NCBI GenBank assembly: GCA_013362835.1
Contig: JABFVJ010000372.1
Coordinates: forward strand, 1 to 24,019
Length of the DNA stretch: 24,019 nt
Reading direction: 5' to 3'
From: Nonomuraea sp.
GTDB taxonomy: Bacteria > Actinomycetota > Actinomycetes > Streptosporangiales > Streptosporangiaceae
Both the position numbers and the translations under genes were made by a program. How positions within the stretch are numbered: position 1 is the first letter of the stretch; the number at the start of each line of letters is the position of its first letter. The notes under the pieces are model-generated. The model saw nothing but the letters and a program-made list of their open reading frames with translations, had not been told where the DNA came from and ran no database searches. Below are positions 16,277-23,904 of the stretch, piece by piece.

Positions 16277-16334
16277 GGGCAAGATCCTTCTGCAGATCCC
16301 AAGACAGCCAAGAAAGGTTGTTGCCGTTCCGACC

Positions 16335-16353
16335 GGCCTTCTAACGGAAGGCC
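16335..16353. other. 7-bp hairpin upstream of the STAS gene
   Basis: GGCCTTC and GAAGGCC form a perfect stem with a 5-base TAACG loop, 59 bases before the STAS start. It lies between a helicase gene and the STAS gene on the same strand, and could belong to the termination region or the STAS 5' leader. Confidence 0.35.
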
Positions 16354-16378
16354 ACTGCTCTGTGACCAAACGCGTAGG

Positions 16379-16415
16379 GTCCCCCCGCCGGTCCGGTGTG
16401 AACCGGCGAAGGGAC
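16379..16415 (-). terminator. Interrupted stem-loop after the helicase gene
   Basis: Outer arms GTCCC/GGGAC and inner arms CGCCGGT/ACCGGCG pair around a 9-base loop, with one 2x2 mismatch (CC/AA). It begins six bases after the helicase stop. There is no U-run, which is common in actinobacterial terminators. Confidence 0.6.
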
Positions 16416-16420
16416 TCGCG

Positions 16421-18172
16421 CTAGCGTCGCTGGGTGGCCCATCTGCGGATGGCGTCGATGCGTTCCTGGATCTGCTCGGCCGTCGCCTGGGCGATCGGCG
16501 GGCCGCCGCAGGTGCGGCGGAGCTCGGCGTGGATGACGCCGTGCGGCTGGCCGGTGCGGTGGTTCCAGGCGCCCACCAGGCCGTTGAGCTCGCGCCGCAG
16601 CTCGGCGATCTGCTCGTGGGGCGCCAGGGTCTCCTTGGGCGGCTCGACGGTCTGCTTGCGCTTGGCCGCCTGCTGGTCGGACTGGCGCTTGCGGAGCAGG
16701 GTGGCCACCTGGTCGGGCTCCAGCAGGCCGGGCAGGCCGATGAAGTCTTCCTCCTCGGCCGAGCCAACCTCGGCGCCGGTGCCGAACTCGCCGCCGTCGA
16801 AGAGCACCCGGTCGAACGTGGCCGACGTCTCCATCGTCTCGAACGGCAGCTCGTCGCCCAGGACGTCGGGATTGTCCTTCTGCCGGTTGGCCTGCTCCAG
16901 CAGGCTGTCGTCGAGGCCGTCCTCCGGAGGCTTCTTGTTGAGCACGTGGTCGCGCTCCACCTCCATCTCGTTGGCCAGCCCCATGAGGGTGGGCACCGAG
17001 GGGAGGAAGACCGAGGCCATCTCGCCGCGCTTGCGGGCACGGACGAAACGGCCCACGGCCTGGGCGAAGAAGAGCGGGGTCGAGGTCGAGGTGGCGTAGA
17101 CGCCCACGCACAGGCGCGGGATGTCGACGCCCTCGGAGACCATGCGGACGGCCACCAGCCAGCGGTCGTGGGAGGCGGCGAACTGCTTGATCTTCTTGGA
17201 CGCCCCCGGATCGTCGGACAGGACGACCGTCGCGCCCTCGCCGGTGATGGCCCGCAGGTGGCGGGAGTAGGCCCTGGCCGTCTCGTGGTCGGTGGCGATG
17301 ACCAGGCCGCCCGCGTCGGGGACGCCCCGGCGGACCTCGGTGAGGCGCCGGTCGGCGGCCTGCATGACCTGGCGGATCCAGTCGCCCTTGGGGTCGAGCG
17401 CGGCCCGCCACGCCTGGGAGAGCTGGTCTTTGGTGAGCGGCGTGCCGAGCGTGGCGGCGATCTCGTCGCCCGCGCGGGTGCGCCACTTCATCTCGCCGGA
17501 GTAGGCGAGGAAGATCACCGGACGCACGACGCCGTCGTCGAGCGCCGGGCCGTAGCCGTAGGAGTAGTCGGCGACGCTGCGCTTGAGGCCCTCGCCGTCT
17601 TCCTCGTAGGCCACGAACGGGATCGGGTTGTCGTCGGACCTGAACGGCGTGCCGGTGAGCTGGAGCCTGCGGGTGGCCGGCTCGAACGCCTCGCGCACGC
17701 CCTCGCCCCACGACTTGGCGTCGCCCGCGTGGTGGATCTCGTCGAAGATGACCATCGTCTTGCGGGCCTCGGTGCGCGCCCGGTGGAGCGCGGGATGCAT
17801 GGCGACCTGCGCGTAGGTCACCGCCACCCCGGTGTAGTCGCGCGAGGTGGTGCCCTGGCTGTTCTTGAACTCCGGGTCGATGCCGATGCCGACCTTGGCG
17901 GCGGCGTCGGCCCACTGGCGCTTGAGGTGCTCGGTGGGCGTGACGATGGTGATCGCCCTGATCACCCCGGCCGTCAGCAGCTCGCTGGCGATGCGCAGGG
18001 CGTAGGTCGTCTTGCCCGCGCCGGGGGTCGCCACGGTGAGGAAGTCACGCGGCTCGCGTCTGAAGTACAGGTCGAACGCCTGCTGCTGCCAGGCGCGCAA
18101 CTTCGGAGCGGTGCCCCACGCGGCGCGGTCTGGATAGGAAGGCGAAAGGTGGGACGCGGCGAAGGTGCTCAC
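16421..18172 (-). CDS. DEAD/DEAH-box superfamily II helicase
   Basis: The 583-residue protein has an SF2 core: Walker A TPGAGKTT (50-57), TIVTPTEHLKRQW (motif Ia), the DEIH box in VIFDEIHHAGDAKSW (144-147), motif III LTGTPFRSD (172-180), a motif V-like SEGVDIPRL, and motif VI QAVGRFVRARKRG (371-383). It is of the XPB/type III restriction-helicase branch by its RAWQQQAFD Q-motif-like region. The last ~170 residues are acidic or charged with no domain I recognise. The GTG at 18172 is chosen because AGAGGTGAT lies seven bases upstream; the frame is open further but without a ribosome site. The substrate is unknown; no nuclease or methylase is adjacent. Confidence 0.92.
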   Translation of the reverse strand: MSTFAASHLSPSYPDRAAWGTAPKLRAWQQQAFDLYFRREPRDFLTVATPGAGKTTYALRIASELLTAGVIRAITIVTPTEHLKRQWADAAAKVGIGIDPEFKNSQGTTSRDYTGVAVTYAQVAMHPALHRARTEARKTMVIFDEIHHAGDAKSWGEGVREAFEPATRRLQLTGTPFRSDDNPIPFVAYEEDGEGLKRSVADYSYGYGPALDDGVVRPVIFLAYSGEMKWRTRAGDEIAATLGTPLTKDQLSQAWRAALDPKGDWIRQVMQAADRRLTEVRRGVPDAGGLVIATDHETARAYSRHLRAITGEGATVVLSDDPGASKKIKQFAASHDRWLVAVRMVSEGVDIPRLCVGVYATSTSTPLFFAQAVGRFVRARKRGEMASVFLPSVPTLMGLANEMEVERDHVLNKKPPEDGLDDSLLEQANRQKDNPDVLGDELPFETMETSATFDRVLFDGGEFGTGAEVGSAEEEDFIGLPGLLEPDQVATLLRKRQSDQQAAKRKQTVEPPKETLAPHEQIAELRRELNGLVGAWNHRTGQPHGVIHAELRRTCGGPPIAQATAEQIQERIDAIRRWATQRR

Positions 18173-18296
18173 CGCATCACCTCTGGGGTTCGTGTGCTTC
18201 GCTCTCTCACAGTGACCCAAGAGTAATCGGGCCCACCGACAAGACGTGCCGTGCACCGCTGATTCTGGCCAAGGTCTTCCCTACGTGCTATGTGGC

Positions 18297-19163
18297 TTAT
18301 CGGAAGCTCGTCATCACCGCGTCGAGCGCCTGTCTGCGGCCGGTTCCCTCGGGCTGGAGCAGCCCCACCAGCATGACCGCCCGGCCGGCGCGAGTGAGAA
18401 GCATCACGCGGAGGAAGGCCGGCCGGTTGACGACGTCCTGGTACTCGGCCCGTAGCGCCCGGGTGTGTCCCTGAGGGATCGCCCGGTCCTCGACGACCGT
18501 GACCTTGTCCCCCTTGAGCAGGAGCCTGGAGTAGAGCTCGGCGGCCTGCGCCGTGGCCTTCCCGGGGTCCGCGGCCCCGCCGGGGACCGGACCGGCCATG
18601 ACCATGCCGCCGTCGCCGTCCCTGACGACCGACGTGAACCCCGTGACCGGCGCCACCGGCCCGACGCTCCACCCCGGCGGCAGCCGTAGCGACACGCCCG
18701 CCAGGGGGTCGTTCAGGCGGTCCTGCGCGGGCGGCGGCGCGGTGAGCCGGGGGATCAGCGTGCGCGCCCCCGCGAACAGCCCCACCCCCACCAGCACCGC
18801 GAGCAGCCCGCCCGCCAGGCGGCGCCAGGCGCCGCCCCCCACGCGCCGCCCGATGCCGGGGTCGGCGGGGGTGCCGTAGAACCGGGCCGAGGGCGGGAGC
18901 GGCTCGTCCGAGGGCGGGGAGGCGTCGCGGATGCGGGGGTTCCAGGGCCGTTCCCGTTCGTACGGGTCGCGGCGCAGCCGGGGCGGCCAGGCGGGCTCCT
19001 CCGCGCCTCCAAGGCCGCCTCCACGGCCGCCCCCGAAGCCGCCCCTGAAGCCGTCGCCGAAGCCGTCGTCGAAGTCGTCATCGGAGTCGTCGGGCCGCGT
19101 GTCCCGGGGAGGAGTGCGGCGGTGCCTGGGCCCGGGGGGCCAGACCCGGTGATCATCCTCCAT
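18297..19163 (-). CDS. Single-pass membrane protein with exported C-terminal domain
   Basis: The protein has 288 residues. Residues 1-110 are disordered: basic/Pro-rich, then an acidic DDSDDDFDDGFGDGF stretch, then Gly-rich. One membrane helix spans about 116-136. Residues 145-288 form a compact domain (DPLAGVSLRLPPGW, VRDGDGGMVMAGP, then a helix and LRVMLLTRAGRAVMLVGLL), resembling the PsbP/Mog1-like domain seen in actinobacterial exported proteins; that likeness is tentative. The function is unknown. A strong GAGGAGG ribosome site lies five bases ahead of the ATG at 19163, and an inverted repeat surrounds it. Confidence 0.8.
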   Translation of the reverse strand: MEDDHRVWPPGPRHRRTPPRDTRPDDSDDDFDDGFGDGFRGGFGGGRGGGLGGAEEPAWPPRLRRDPYERERPWNPRIRDASPPSDEPLPPSARFYGTPADPGIGRRVGGGAWRRLAGGLLAVLVGVGLFAGARTLIPRLTAPPPAQDRLNDPLAGVSLRLPPGWSVGPVAPVTGFTSVVRDGDGGMVMAGPVPGGAADPGKATAQAAELYSRLLLKGDKVTVVEDRAIPQGHTRALRAEYQDVVNRPAFLRVMLLTRAGRAVMLVGLLQPEGTGRRQALDAVMTSFR

Positions 19164-19172
19164 GACACCTCC

Positions 19173-19204
19173 TCGTCCCGCTGTCCTATCACTCCTCGGG
19201 ACGA
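19173..19204 (-). other. Inverted repeat next to a ribosome-binding site
   Basis: TCGTCCC (19173-19179) and GGGACGA (19198-19204) are a perfect 7-bp inverted repeat with an 18-base loop, in the leader of the membrane-protein gene starting at 19163. The start-proximal arm runs straight into its Shine-Dalgarno, so pairing could limit ribosome access if the transcript begins upstream. Confidence 0.3.
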
Positions 19205-19254
19205 AGATCTGGCGATCTGTGACCGCTGTGGCGGGAGGTACGGAATCGCATCGC

Positions 19255-20643
19255 TCAGCGCGTACGGGGGGCCAGCAGCGTGGCGGCGAGGGCGATGGCC
19301 GCCATGAGCACCGAGATGATCACGAACCCGGTCGCGATCTGCGCCGGGCCGTGGCCGACGACGTTGACCACGGCGCCGCCCAGCCCGGCGGCCAGCGCCG
19401 AGCCCAGCATGTCCGTGACCGAGAGCGCCGCCGAGTTGGCGCCCTGCTCGTCGACCGGCGACTGCCTGAGCGCCGTGACGCTCACCGTGGTCATGCCGAG
19501 CCCCATGCCGAACCCGGCCACCATCCACGCGGGCACGGTGATCCACCCGGTCACCGAGGGCAGCACCGAGAACAGCGCGATCACGATCCCGACCGTCACG
19601 CACGCGGCCCCGAGCCTGATCCGCCGATAGGGGTCCGCGGTCCGCCTGCTCTGCAGGAACGAGCCCGCCGACCAGCCGAGCGCGCCCATGGTCAGCGCGA
19701 TCCCCGCGTCCCGGACGGTGAACTCCTTCACCGACTGCAGCGCCAGCGGGATGAAGAAGTTCACGCCGAAGAAGGCGGCCGAGAAGAAGCCGCGCAGCAT
19801 CACGGTCGTGGGCAGCCCGTGCCCGAACCTGAGCGCGCCCGGCGGCAGCAGCCGGTACAGGCCGTAGATCAGGAACGCCAGCCCGGCGAGCGTGGCGGCC
19901 ACGCCGCCCACCGGCCGCCGGTGCACCTCGTCCACGCCCCACAGCAGCACGCCCGCGCCCCCGGCGGCGGACGTGGCGGCGAGCGTCATCGCGAGGGGCC
20001 GCGAACGCGGGCCGCCCGACGGCTGCTGATCCTGGGAGGACGGGGCCATCCGCAGCGCCGGGACGAGCATGACGAGCGCGGGCACGACCAGCGGGATGAT
20101 CCCGTAGAAGACGAAACGCCACCCCCACTGTTCCCCGACGGCCCCCGCCACGGCGGGCCCCACCATCGACGGCACGACCCAGGCGGCCGAGACCGCCGCG
20201 AAGACCTTCGGCCGTACGGCCGCCGGGTAGACGCGCGCGATCATCACGTACAGGGCCACGATGGAGGCGCCGGCGCCCAGGCCCTGCACGGCCCGCGCCA
20301 CCAGGAACAGCTCCTTGAACCCGGCCGATCCGGCGAGCGCCATCCCGGCGACGAACAGCAGCACCCCGACCAGGAACGGCACCGGGTAGCCGCGCCGGTC
20401 CGACCAGAGACCCGCCACGACGTTGGCGAACAGGCTGGCGATGAGGAAGCAGGAGAAGCTGATCCCGTAGAGGTTGAGCGCGTCGAGGTCGATCGAGACC
20501 TCCGGCATGACGACGCCGACCGACATCCCCTCGAAGGCGATCAGGGTGACCACCAGGATGATCCCCAAGGTGGCCGTACGGTACTCGGGCCCGAGGATGC
20601 GGGGTGAGGTGTAGGGAGTGTCGGTTGCCTTCGGTGCTGTCAC
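19255..20643 (-). CDS. MFS transporter (drug:H+ antiporter type)
   Basis: This is a 462-residue integral membrane protein with about 12-14 hydrophobic segments. Motif A is visible as GLWSDRRGYP (79-88), and the antiporter motif C-like VVPSMVGPAVAG (157-168) suggests export. The protein begins with a short polar N-terminus (MTAPKATDTPYTS) and ends soon after the last helix (LLAPRTR). The substrate is unknown. The GTG at 20643 has no clear ribosome site; TACGAT at 20655-20650 lies six bases upstream, which fits a leaderless transcript. It is 24 bases downstream of the metalloprotease stop on the same strand, so read-through is also possible. Confidence 0.9.
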   Translation of the reverse strand: MTAPKATDTPYTSPRILGPEYRTATLGIILVVTLIAFEGMSVGVVMPEVSIDLDALNLYGISFSCFLIASLFANVVAGLWSDRRGYPVPFLVGVLLFVAGMALAGSAGFKELFLVARAVQGLGAGASIVALYVMIARVYPAAVRPKVFAAVSAAWVVPSMVGPAVAGAVGEQWGWRFVFYGIIPLVVPALVMLVPALRMAPSSQDQQPSGGPRSRPLAMTLAATSAAGGAGVLLWGVDEVHRRPVGGVAATLAGLAFLIYGLYRLLPPGALRFGHGLPTTVMLRGFFSAAFFGVNFFIPLALQSVKEFTVRDAGIALTMGALGWSAGSFLQSRRTADPYRRIRLGAACVTVGIVIALFSVLPSVTGWITVPAWMVAGFGMGLGMTTVSVTALRQSPVDEQGANSAALSVTDMLGSALAAGLGGAVVNVVGHGPAQIATGFVIISVLMAAIALAATLLAPRTR

Positions 20644-20649
20644 CTACAC

Positions 20650-20655
20650 ATCGTA
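20650..20655 (-). promoter_or_regulatory. Candidate -10 element for a leaderless MFS transcript
   Basis: TACGAT on the minus strand ends six bases before the GTG at 20643, the spacing expected if transcription begins at the start codon. No convincing -35 is seen, and the 24-base gap leaves no Shine-Dalgarno. Confidence 0.35.
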
Positions 20656-20667
20656 AATGGGCCGAAT

Positions 20668-21576
20668 CTACGCATTCGCGCTGCGTCGGAAGGCCGCCCA
20701 CATCTCGTGCATGCGCTCCGCCTGCCCCGCCGTGAACTCCGCCATGCACCGGTCATGGGTGTAGTCCATGAAGTTGCGCATCGGATCCTGGCCGGTGTGC
20801 GGGCAGGTGTCCTTGGTCTCGGGGCAGCCCTCGGTCGCCTTGGCCTCGGCGGCGGTGTCGTCGATGCCGTCGCCCGGGGGTTCGCAGCCGTTCTCGAACG
20901 TGTGGAACAGCCCGAGCCAGTGGCCGATCTCGTGGACGCCGGTGAAACCCCTGTTGTAGTTCGTCATCGCGCCGCCGGGCAGGCTGCGCCAGTCGATCAC
21001 GACGCCGTCCAGGCCGGGGGCGCCCTCGTACCAGTAGGGGTAGCTGGCGAAGCCGAGCATGAGCTCGCTGAGCTGGGCGATGTAGAGGTTGAGCGTCTGG
21101 GGGCCGCCCTGGTGCAGGCGGCTCTTCATGGCCTGCTCGTTGCCGACGGGGTCGGCGAACCAGGCGCCGTTCTCCTGGACGGAGACGCCCTCCAGATGGA
21201 AGCGCACGCCGGTGTCGGCGCCGCCGTAGCGGCCGGCGTACGCGGCGTTGAGCACGTCGATCTGCGCCCTGACCGCCTGGTCGGAGACCTTGCGCGGGCC
21301 CCTGGTGATGACGTGCACCCTGGTCGGCACGGTGATCTGCGTGGGCACGGCGACGCCCCGCAGCCGGGTCTTCAGCTCGGCCGTGACCTTGGCGACGTCT
21401 TCGGGGCGCGGCGAACGCGGGCCCGGCGCGAAGGGCGCCGGAGCACGCAGCTGAGCCATGGAGGGGACACAAGCCACCGCCGGCACGGGTGCGGGCGGGG
21501 TGTCTGCGCCGAGGAGCGGCGTGAGGCCGGCCGCGAGCAGGCATGCCAACGAGACGGCGGTCGCGCGCCGGGCCAT
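20668..21576 (-). CDS. Secreted zinc metalloprotease (M43/pappalysin-like)
   Basis: The 302-residue protein has a signal peptide (MARRATAVSLACLLAAGL, cleavage perhaps near residue 24). A pro-region or spacer follows, then a metzincin catalytic domain with the zinc motif HEIGHWLGLFH (His215, Glu216, His219, His225) and a Met-turn NFMDYTHDRC (Met270). Four cysteines near the active site (231, 251, 258, 277) fit two disulfides, as in cytophagalysin-type M43 enzymes. The substrate is unknown. GGGGGGATC precedes the ATG at 21576. No inhibitor gene is adjacent; an exporter follows downstream. Confidence 0.92.
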   Translation of the reverse strand: MARRATAVSLACLLAAGLTPLLGADTPPAPVPAVACVPSMAQLRAPAPFAPGPRSPRPEDVAKVTAELKTRLRGVAVPTQITVPTRVHVITRGPRKVSDQAVRAQIDVLNAAYAGRYGGADTGVRFHLEGVSVQENGAWFADPVGNEQAMKSRLHQGGPQTLNLYIAQLSELMLGFASYPYWYEGAPGLDGVVIDWRSLPGGAMTNYNRGFTGVHEIGHWLGLFHTFENGCEPPGDGIDDTAAEAKATEGCPETKDTCPHTGQDPMRNFMDYTHDRCMAEFTAGQAERMHEMWAAFRRSANA

Positions 21577-21657
21577 GCGATCCCCCCGATACGGTGTGTG
21601 CGCTGGTCAGCGCTACTGACCGTAGCTCCACCCGGGGGGATTAGCCCTCAGCAACAC

Positions 21658-21912
21658 TCACTGCTTGTCGTCGTCGCCGCCACCCTGCGGGAGACCTTCG
21701 TAGATCTCCTTGCACTCCGGGCAGACCGGATATTTCTTCGGGTCACGGCTCGGCACCCAGATCTTGCCGCACAGGGCGCGGATCGGCGTGCCCGTCACCA
21801 TGCTCTCGGTGATCTTGTGCTTGTCCGCGTAGTGGGCGAAGCGCTCGTGGTCGCCGTCGCCGTGCGAGGTGCGCGGAGTCGTTTCCTGCTCTGGGAGGAT
21901 CTTCGTGCTCAC
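21658..21912 (-). CDS. DUF3039 family protein
   Basis: The 84-residue soluble protein has a likely zinc site: Cys48 (IRALCGKIW), Cys64 and Cys67 (YPVCPECKEIYE), with a histidine such as His27 (ERFAHYADKH) as possible fourth ligand. The HYADKHKITESMVTGTPIRALCGK core is typical of DUF3039, a small actinobacterial family of unknown function. The start is a GTG at 21912 overlapping the stop of the upstream membrane-protein gene as GTGA, so translation is probably coupled. The acidic GGGDDDKQ tail is low complexity. Confidence 0.88.
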   Translation of the reverse strand: MSTKILPEQETTPRTSHGDGDHERFAHYADKHKITESMVTGTPIRALCGKIWVPSRDPKKYPVCPECKEIYEGLPQGGGDDDKQ

Positions 21913-22418
21913 CCCATCGAGTTTATGCCCGCCGGCGACCGCTCCCGCGTCACCTGCCGGCGGGGCAGCGCGGCGAGTCCGGTGAGCCAGCCGAGCGCGA
22001 TTCCCCAGATCAGCCCCATGACCAGCGCGCCCGCGAGAAATCCGAGGTAGGCGCCGAGTCCGGCCTGCGCCACCTGGGCGAGCAGGCCCGCGCGCAGCAG
22101 GGTCACCACGACGGCGGCGGCGAGGAAGGCGCCCCAGGTCCGCCAGAATCCGCCGCGCGCGAACGCGACCGCGCCGACCAGGCCGAGCGCCAGCAGCGTG
22201 TCGGCGAGGGTCAGCAGCCAGGTCGTCTCGCCCAGCGGCACGACCCGCAGGCCGGGCAGCGCGTACGGCATGCCGACCGCCGACGGCACGGCCAGATACC
22301 CGACCCTCGTGACCAGGGCCGCGCCGAACAGGCCGAATCCCAGGACGATCACGAAGGCGACGATCGCCGGCAGGCTATTGCGAACAAGGCTCATGTTCGG
22401 CAGGCTAGCGGCGTCCAT
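21909..22418 (-). CDS. Small polytopic membrane protein of unknown function
   Basis: The protein has 169 residues with about four hydrophobic segments (roughly 15-38, 67-87, 92-112 and 120-147), and a basic C-terminal end (RRQVTRERSPAG) probably in the cytosol. I recognise no family. Starts at ATG 22418 and ATG 22394 are both possible; neither has a good ribosome site. The stop overlaps the DUF3039 start. It is divergent from the GH5 gene 35 bases away, so the promoters must overlap the opposing 5' regions. Confidence 0.7.
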   Translation of the reverse strand: MDAASLPNMSLVRNSLPAIVAFVIVLGFGLFGAALVTRVGYLAVPSAVGMPYALPGLRVVPLGETTWLLTLADTLLALGLVGAVAFARGGFWRTWGAFLAAAVVVTLLRAGLLAQVAQAGLGAYLGFLAGALVMGLIWGIALGWLTGLAALPRRQVTRERSPAGINSMG

Positions 22419-22453
22419 GATTGTGGCGGAAGACCCGTTTTCCCGGAGATCAG

Positions 22454-23860
22454 ATGAAGCGTGCCAGGTTGCTCGCGACGGCGGCCGTGCTCGTCCTGCT
22501 GGCCGGTGGCGGCGTCGCCGCCGCGACCAGGGACGCCCCCGACGCGACCCACCGCTACGTCACCGACGACCGCGGCCGGGCGCTGATCCTGCACGGCTTC
22601 AACACGGCGGGCAGCGCCAAGGGGGCGCCGGACGCGCTGCCGGAGCTCACGACGGCCGACATCGACCGCGAGTACCGGGACATGGGCACGAACTTCGTAC
22701 GCTTCCTCATCCAGTGGCGCGCGGTCGAGCCCTCCCCCGGCACCTATGACACGAAATATCTGGACAAGGTGGCTGAGCGGGTGCGCTGGTACGCCGACCG
22801 CGGCTACCACGTCATGCTCGACATGCACCAGGACCTGTGGGGCAACGGCATCACCCCCACCGGCGTCGCCGGCAACGGCGCGCCCGGCTGGGCCACCCAC
22901 ACCGACGGCCTCCCCGTGGCCACCGAGCACTTCACGTGGGAGATGTACTACCTGGAGCCCGGCGTCATCCGGGCCTTCGACCACTTCTGGAACACCACCG
23001 GCGAGCACCCCGAGCTGATGGACCACTACGCCAAGGCGTGGAAGGCCGTCGCGGCCCGCTTCAAGGACGTGCCGGGCGTCCTCGGGTACGACCTGATGAA
23101 CGAGCCCTGGGGCGGCTCGGTCCAGGGCGCGACCTTCGAGACCGGCCCCCTCGCGACCCTCTACAGGAAGACGATCGCCGCGGTCAGGGAGGCGGACCAG
23201 GACGGCTGGATCTTCCTGGAGCCGCAGGCCGTGGGCGTCAACTGGGGCCTGCCGTCGGCGCTGCCGCACTTCGACGACCCGCGTGGCGGCCCCCCTCGCA
23301 TCGCCTACGCCCCGCACGTCTACCCGCTCCCCCTCGACCTCGGCGACGACTACACCGCGGGCTCCAAGGAGTGGACCGACCGCACGCTCGGCTGGTGGTA
23401 CGAGAACATCACCCGTACGGCCGAACGCATGGGCGCCCCCGTCCTGCTCGGCGAGTTCGGGCTGGACATGACCAGGCCGGGGGCGGCCGACCTGGTCACG
23501 AAGGTCCAGGGGCTGAGCGACCGGGCCGGGACCGGGATGGCGTACTGGTCGCGGGACGCCGACGCGTGGGGGCCGTACGACAAGGGGGGCGAGGCGAGCC
23601 CGCTCGTGGCCGCGTACGTCAGGGCGTACCCGAGGGCGGTCGGCGGCGTGCCCGTGAGCGTCGAGTACGGCGAGAACCGCCTCCAGGTCGTCTTCGACGC
23701 CAACGAGACCGGCCCCACCGAGATCTACCTGCCCGAGCGCGGCTTCCCGCGCGGCGGCCAGGTCGAGGGCGGCACGGCCACCTGGGACGCCGCCCGGCGC
23801 GTCCTGACGGTCACGACCAAGACCTCCGGCCGCGTCACCCTCACTGTCACCCCGAAATAG
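22454..23860 (+). CDS. Secreted glycoside hydrolase family 5, endoglycosylceramidase-like
   Basis: The 468-residue protein has a signal peptide (MKRARLLATAAVLVLLAGGGVAA, cut near residue 24; written in parts: MKRARLL then AAVLVLLAGGG). The (beta/alpha)8 catalytic domain covers about 33-385, with acid/base Glu217 in YDLMNEPWGG and nucleophile Glu334 in LLGEFGLD. LDMHQDLWG, GNGAPGWAT, YYLEPGVIRAFDHFW and APHVYPL are characteristic of endoglycoceramidase relatives. A beta-sandwich domain follows (about 390-468). Likely substrates are glycolipids or other beta-glycosides. The ATG at 22454 has GGAG five bases upstream. Confidence 0.9.
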   Translation: MKRARLLATAAVLVLLAGGGVAAATRDAPDATHRYVTDDRGRALILHGFNTAGSAKGAPDALPELTTADIDREYRDMGTNFVRFLIQWRAVEPSPGTYDTKYLDKVAERVRWYADRGYHVMLDMHQDLWGNGITPTGVAGNGAPGWATHTDGLPVATEHFTWEMYYLEPGVIRAFDHFWNTTGEHPELMDHYAKAWKAVAARFKDVPGVLGYDLMNEPWGGSVQGATFETGPLATLYRKTIAAVREADQDGWIFLEPQAVGVNWGLPSALPHFDDPRGGPPRIAYAPHVYPLPLDLGDDYTAGSKEWTDRTLGWWYENITRTAERMGAPVLLGEFGLDMTRPGAADLVTKVQGLSDRAGTGMAYWSRDADAWGPYDKGGEASPLVAAYVRAYPRAVGGVPVSVEYGENRLQVVFDANETGPTEIYLPERGFPRGGQVEGGTATWDAARRVLTVTTKTSGRVTLTVTPK

Positions 23861-23861
23861 C

Positions 23862-23894
23862 GAACGGCCCCCGCCACGATGGCGAGGGCCGTTC
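23862..23894. terminator. Bidirectional terminator hairpin after the GH5 gene
   Basis: Outer 9-bp arms GAACGGCCC/GGGCCGTTC and inner 4-bp arms CGCC/GGCG are separated by one C/A mismatch, with a 5-base loop. It begins just after the GH5 stop and lies 10 bases before the stop of the convergent gene at the right edge. Confidence 0.88.
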
Positions 23895-23904
23895 CCTGGA
23901 ACGA

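Noticed and set aside
15368..18226. 952-codon plus-strand open frame
   Set aside because: It spans three real genes on both strands (membrane protein, STAS, helicase) and shows no domain; it is open only because of base composition.
18755..20749. 664-codon minus-strand open frame
   Set aside because: It crosses the MFS gene and parts of its neighbours in another frame, with Arg/Gly-rich composition and no motifs.
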